Assembly: GCA_945631445.1 (NCBI GenBank)
Contig: CALZCR010000089.1
Location: 1-6,928 of the forward strand
Length of the DNA stretch: 6,928 nt
Origin: an uncultured Corynebacterium sp.
GTDB lineage: Bacteria > Actinomycetota > Actinomycetes > Mycobacteriales > Mycobacteriaceae
Reading direction: 5' to 3'
Positions 6,273 through 6,928 of the stretch are shown piece by piece. A program made the position numbers and the translations under genes. The notes beneath the pieces are model-generated. The model was given only the letters and a program-made list of their open reading frames with translations, was not told the DNA's origin and made no database searches. Position 1 is the first letter of the stretch, and every line of letters begins with the position of its first letter.

Positions 6273-6293
6273 CAGAGGAAAGTCGGGGTGGCG

Positions 6294-6928
6294 CTAGTTC
6301 TCGAACGGGGTGGCGTGGCGGCCGCGCAGGACGATGTCGAATTTGTAGCCGAGGGAGAAGTTCGGGCGGGTCTCGTCGTAGTCGAAGACGGAGATCATGC
6401 GCTCGCGGGCGTCGGCCGGGACGGCGTTGTAGATCGGGTCCTGGAAGAAGAAGGGGTCGTTCGGGAAGTACATCTGGGTGACCAGGCGCTCGCCGAACTG
6501 GCGGCCGTAGAGGGAGAAGTGGATGTGGGCGGGGCGCCAGGCGTTGTGGTGGTTGCCCCAGGGGTAGGCGCCCGGCATGACGGTGTAGAAGCTGTAGCGG
6601 CCGTCGGCGTCGGTCAGGGTGCGGGCGACGCCGTTGAAGTGGGGGTCGAGCGGGGCGGGCCAGGAATCGCCCTTGTGGCGGTAGCGGCCGGCGGAGTTGG
6701 CCTGCCAGACCTCGACGAGGGTGTTCGGCACGGGCTTGCCGTCCCAGCCCAGGACGCGGCCGTGGACGAGGATGCGCTGTCCGATGGCTTCGCCGCCGTT
6801 GGCGTGGGTCATGTCGTTGTCGACGCCGCCGAGGTCGCGTTCGCCGAAGACGGGGCCGGTGAGTTCGCCGAGGCGCTCCGGGACCAGGATCAGGTCGTTG
6901 TGGGGGTTGCGTTTGACGGTGGTGCGGT
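6294..6928 (-). CDS. pcaH: Protocatechuate 3,4-dioxygenase, beta subunit (5' end cut off by window edge)
   Basis: Iron-binding subunit of protocatechuate 3,4-dioxygenase, the partner of PcaG. The frame is open to the right edge, giving 210 visible residues that begin RTTVKRNPHNDLILVPERLG. The ATG at 6812 is internal: the upstream residues align with the family (ending GGVDNDMTHANGGEAIGQR), so the real start lies beyond 6928, by roughly 20-30 residues judging from Pseudomonas PcaH. The intradiol signature is complete at visible residues 54-82 (V-H-G-R-V ... VEV ... GRY). The residues matching the Fe(III) ligands of Pseudomonas (Y408, Y447, H460, H462) are Y82 in GRYRHK, Y121 in GAYPW, and H134 and H136 in WRPAHIHF. 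The catalytic Arg457 equivalent is R131. The C-terminus FDIVLRG...TPFEN is typical. It is the first visible gene of the operon; the promoter lies outside the window. Confidence 0.96.
   Translation of the reverse strand, partial: RTTVKRNPHNDLILVPERLGELTGPVFGERDLGGVDNDMTHANGGEAIGQRILVHGRVLGWDGKPVPNTLVEVWQANSAGRYRHKGDSWPAPLDPHFNGVARTLTDADGRYSFYTVMPGAYPWGNHHNAWRPAHIHFSLYGRQFGERLVTQMYFPNDPFFFQDPIYNAVPADARERMISVFDYDETRPNFSLGYKFDIVLRGRHATPFEN

Noticed and set aside
6294..6812. pcaH starting at the ATG at 6812
   Set aside because: The 38 codons upstream are open to the window edge and match the PcaH family, and the ATG falls inside a conserved stretch, so the gene is cut by the edge and does not start here.
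1..6928. A wholly new biological system, mobile element, RNA gene or CRISPR array
   Set aside because: All long stretches are explained by known aromatic-catabolism families. No direct repeats with spacers, transposase-like frames, tRNA or rRNA signals were seen.

Overview
The window is a high-GC (roughly two-thirds G+C) piece of an actinobacterial genome carrying genes for aromatic-acid breakdown. Gene order, the separate (unfused) PcaC and the sequence style suggest Corynebacterium or a close relative. This is inferred from remembered families; no database search was run.

Layout: positions 1-1296 (+ strand) hold the 3' part of a benE-type benzoate transporter gene whose start lies left of the window. 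It is presumably the last gene of a ben cluster. Positions 1297-1526 are a short convergent intergenic region with two hairpins: one suited to ending benE transcription, and a second with a clear T-tract on the minus strand that ends the opposing operon. From 6928 down to 1527 everything is on the minus strand. In transcription order the genes are pcaH (5' end outside the window), pcaG, pcaB, pcaC, pobA and an MFS aromatic-acid transporter (pcaK-like). The genes are separated by at most 34 bp, and two junctions overlap by 4 bp, so this looks like one transcript.

Function: the transporter would import 4-hydroxybenzoate or protocatechuate, and PobA hydroxylates 4-hydroxybenzoate to protocatechuate. 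PcaGH opens the ring between the two hydroxyls to 3-carboxy-cis,cis-muconate. PcaB cyclises that to 4-carboxymuconolactone, and PcaC decarboxylates it to 3-oxoadipate enol-lactone. The later steps (PcaD, PcaIJ, PcaF) and a regulator are not in the window. The active-site residues I could check in PcaH, PobA and PcaB are present, so the enzymes look functional.

No mobile element, RNA gene, CRISPR array or clearly new system was found. The points most worth a second look are the inclusion of pobA and its transporter in the pca operon, the cofactor-binding loop of PobA, the short C-terminus of PcaB, the long polar tail on BenE, and the terminator arrangement between the convergent units. Almost no non-coding DNA exists apart from 1297-1526.
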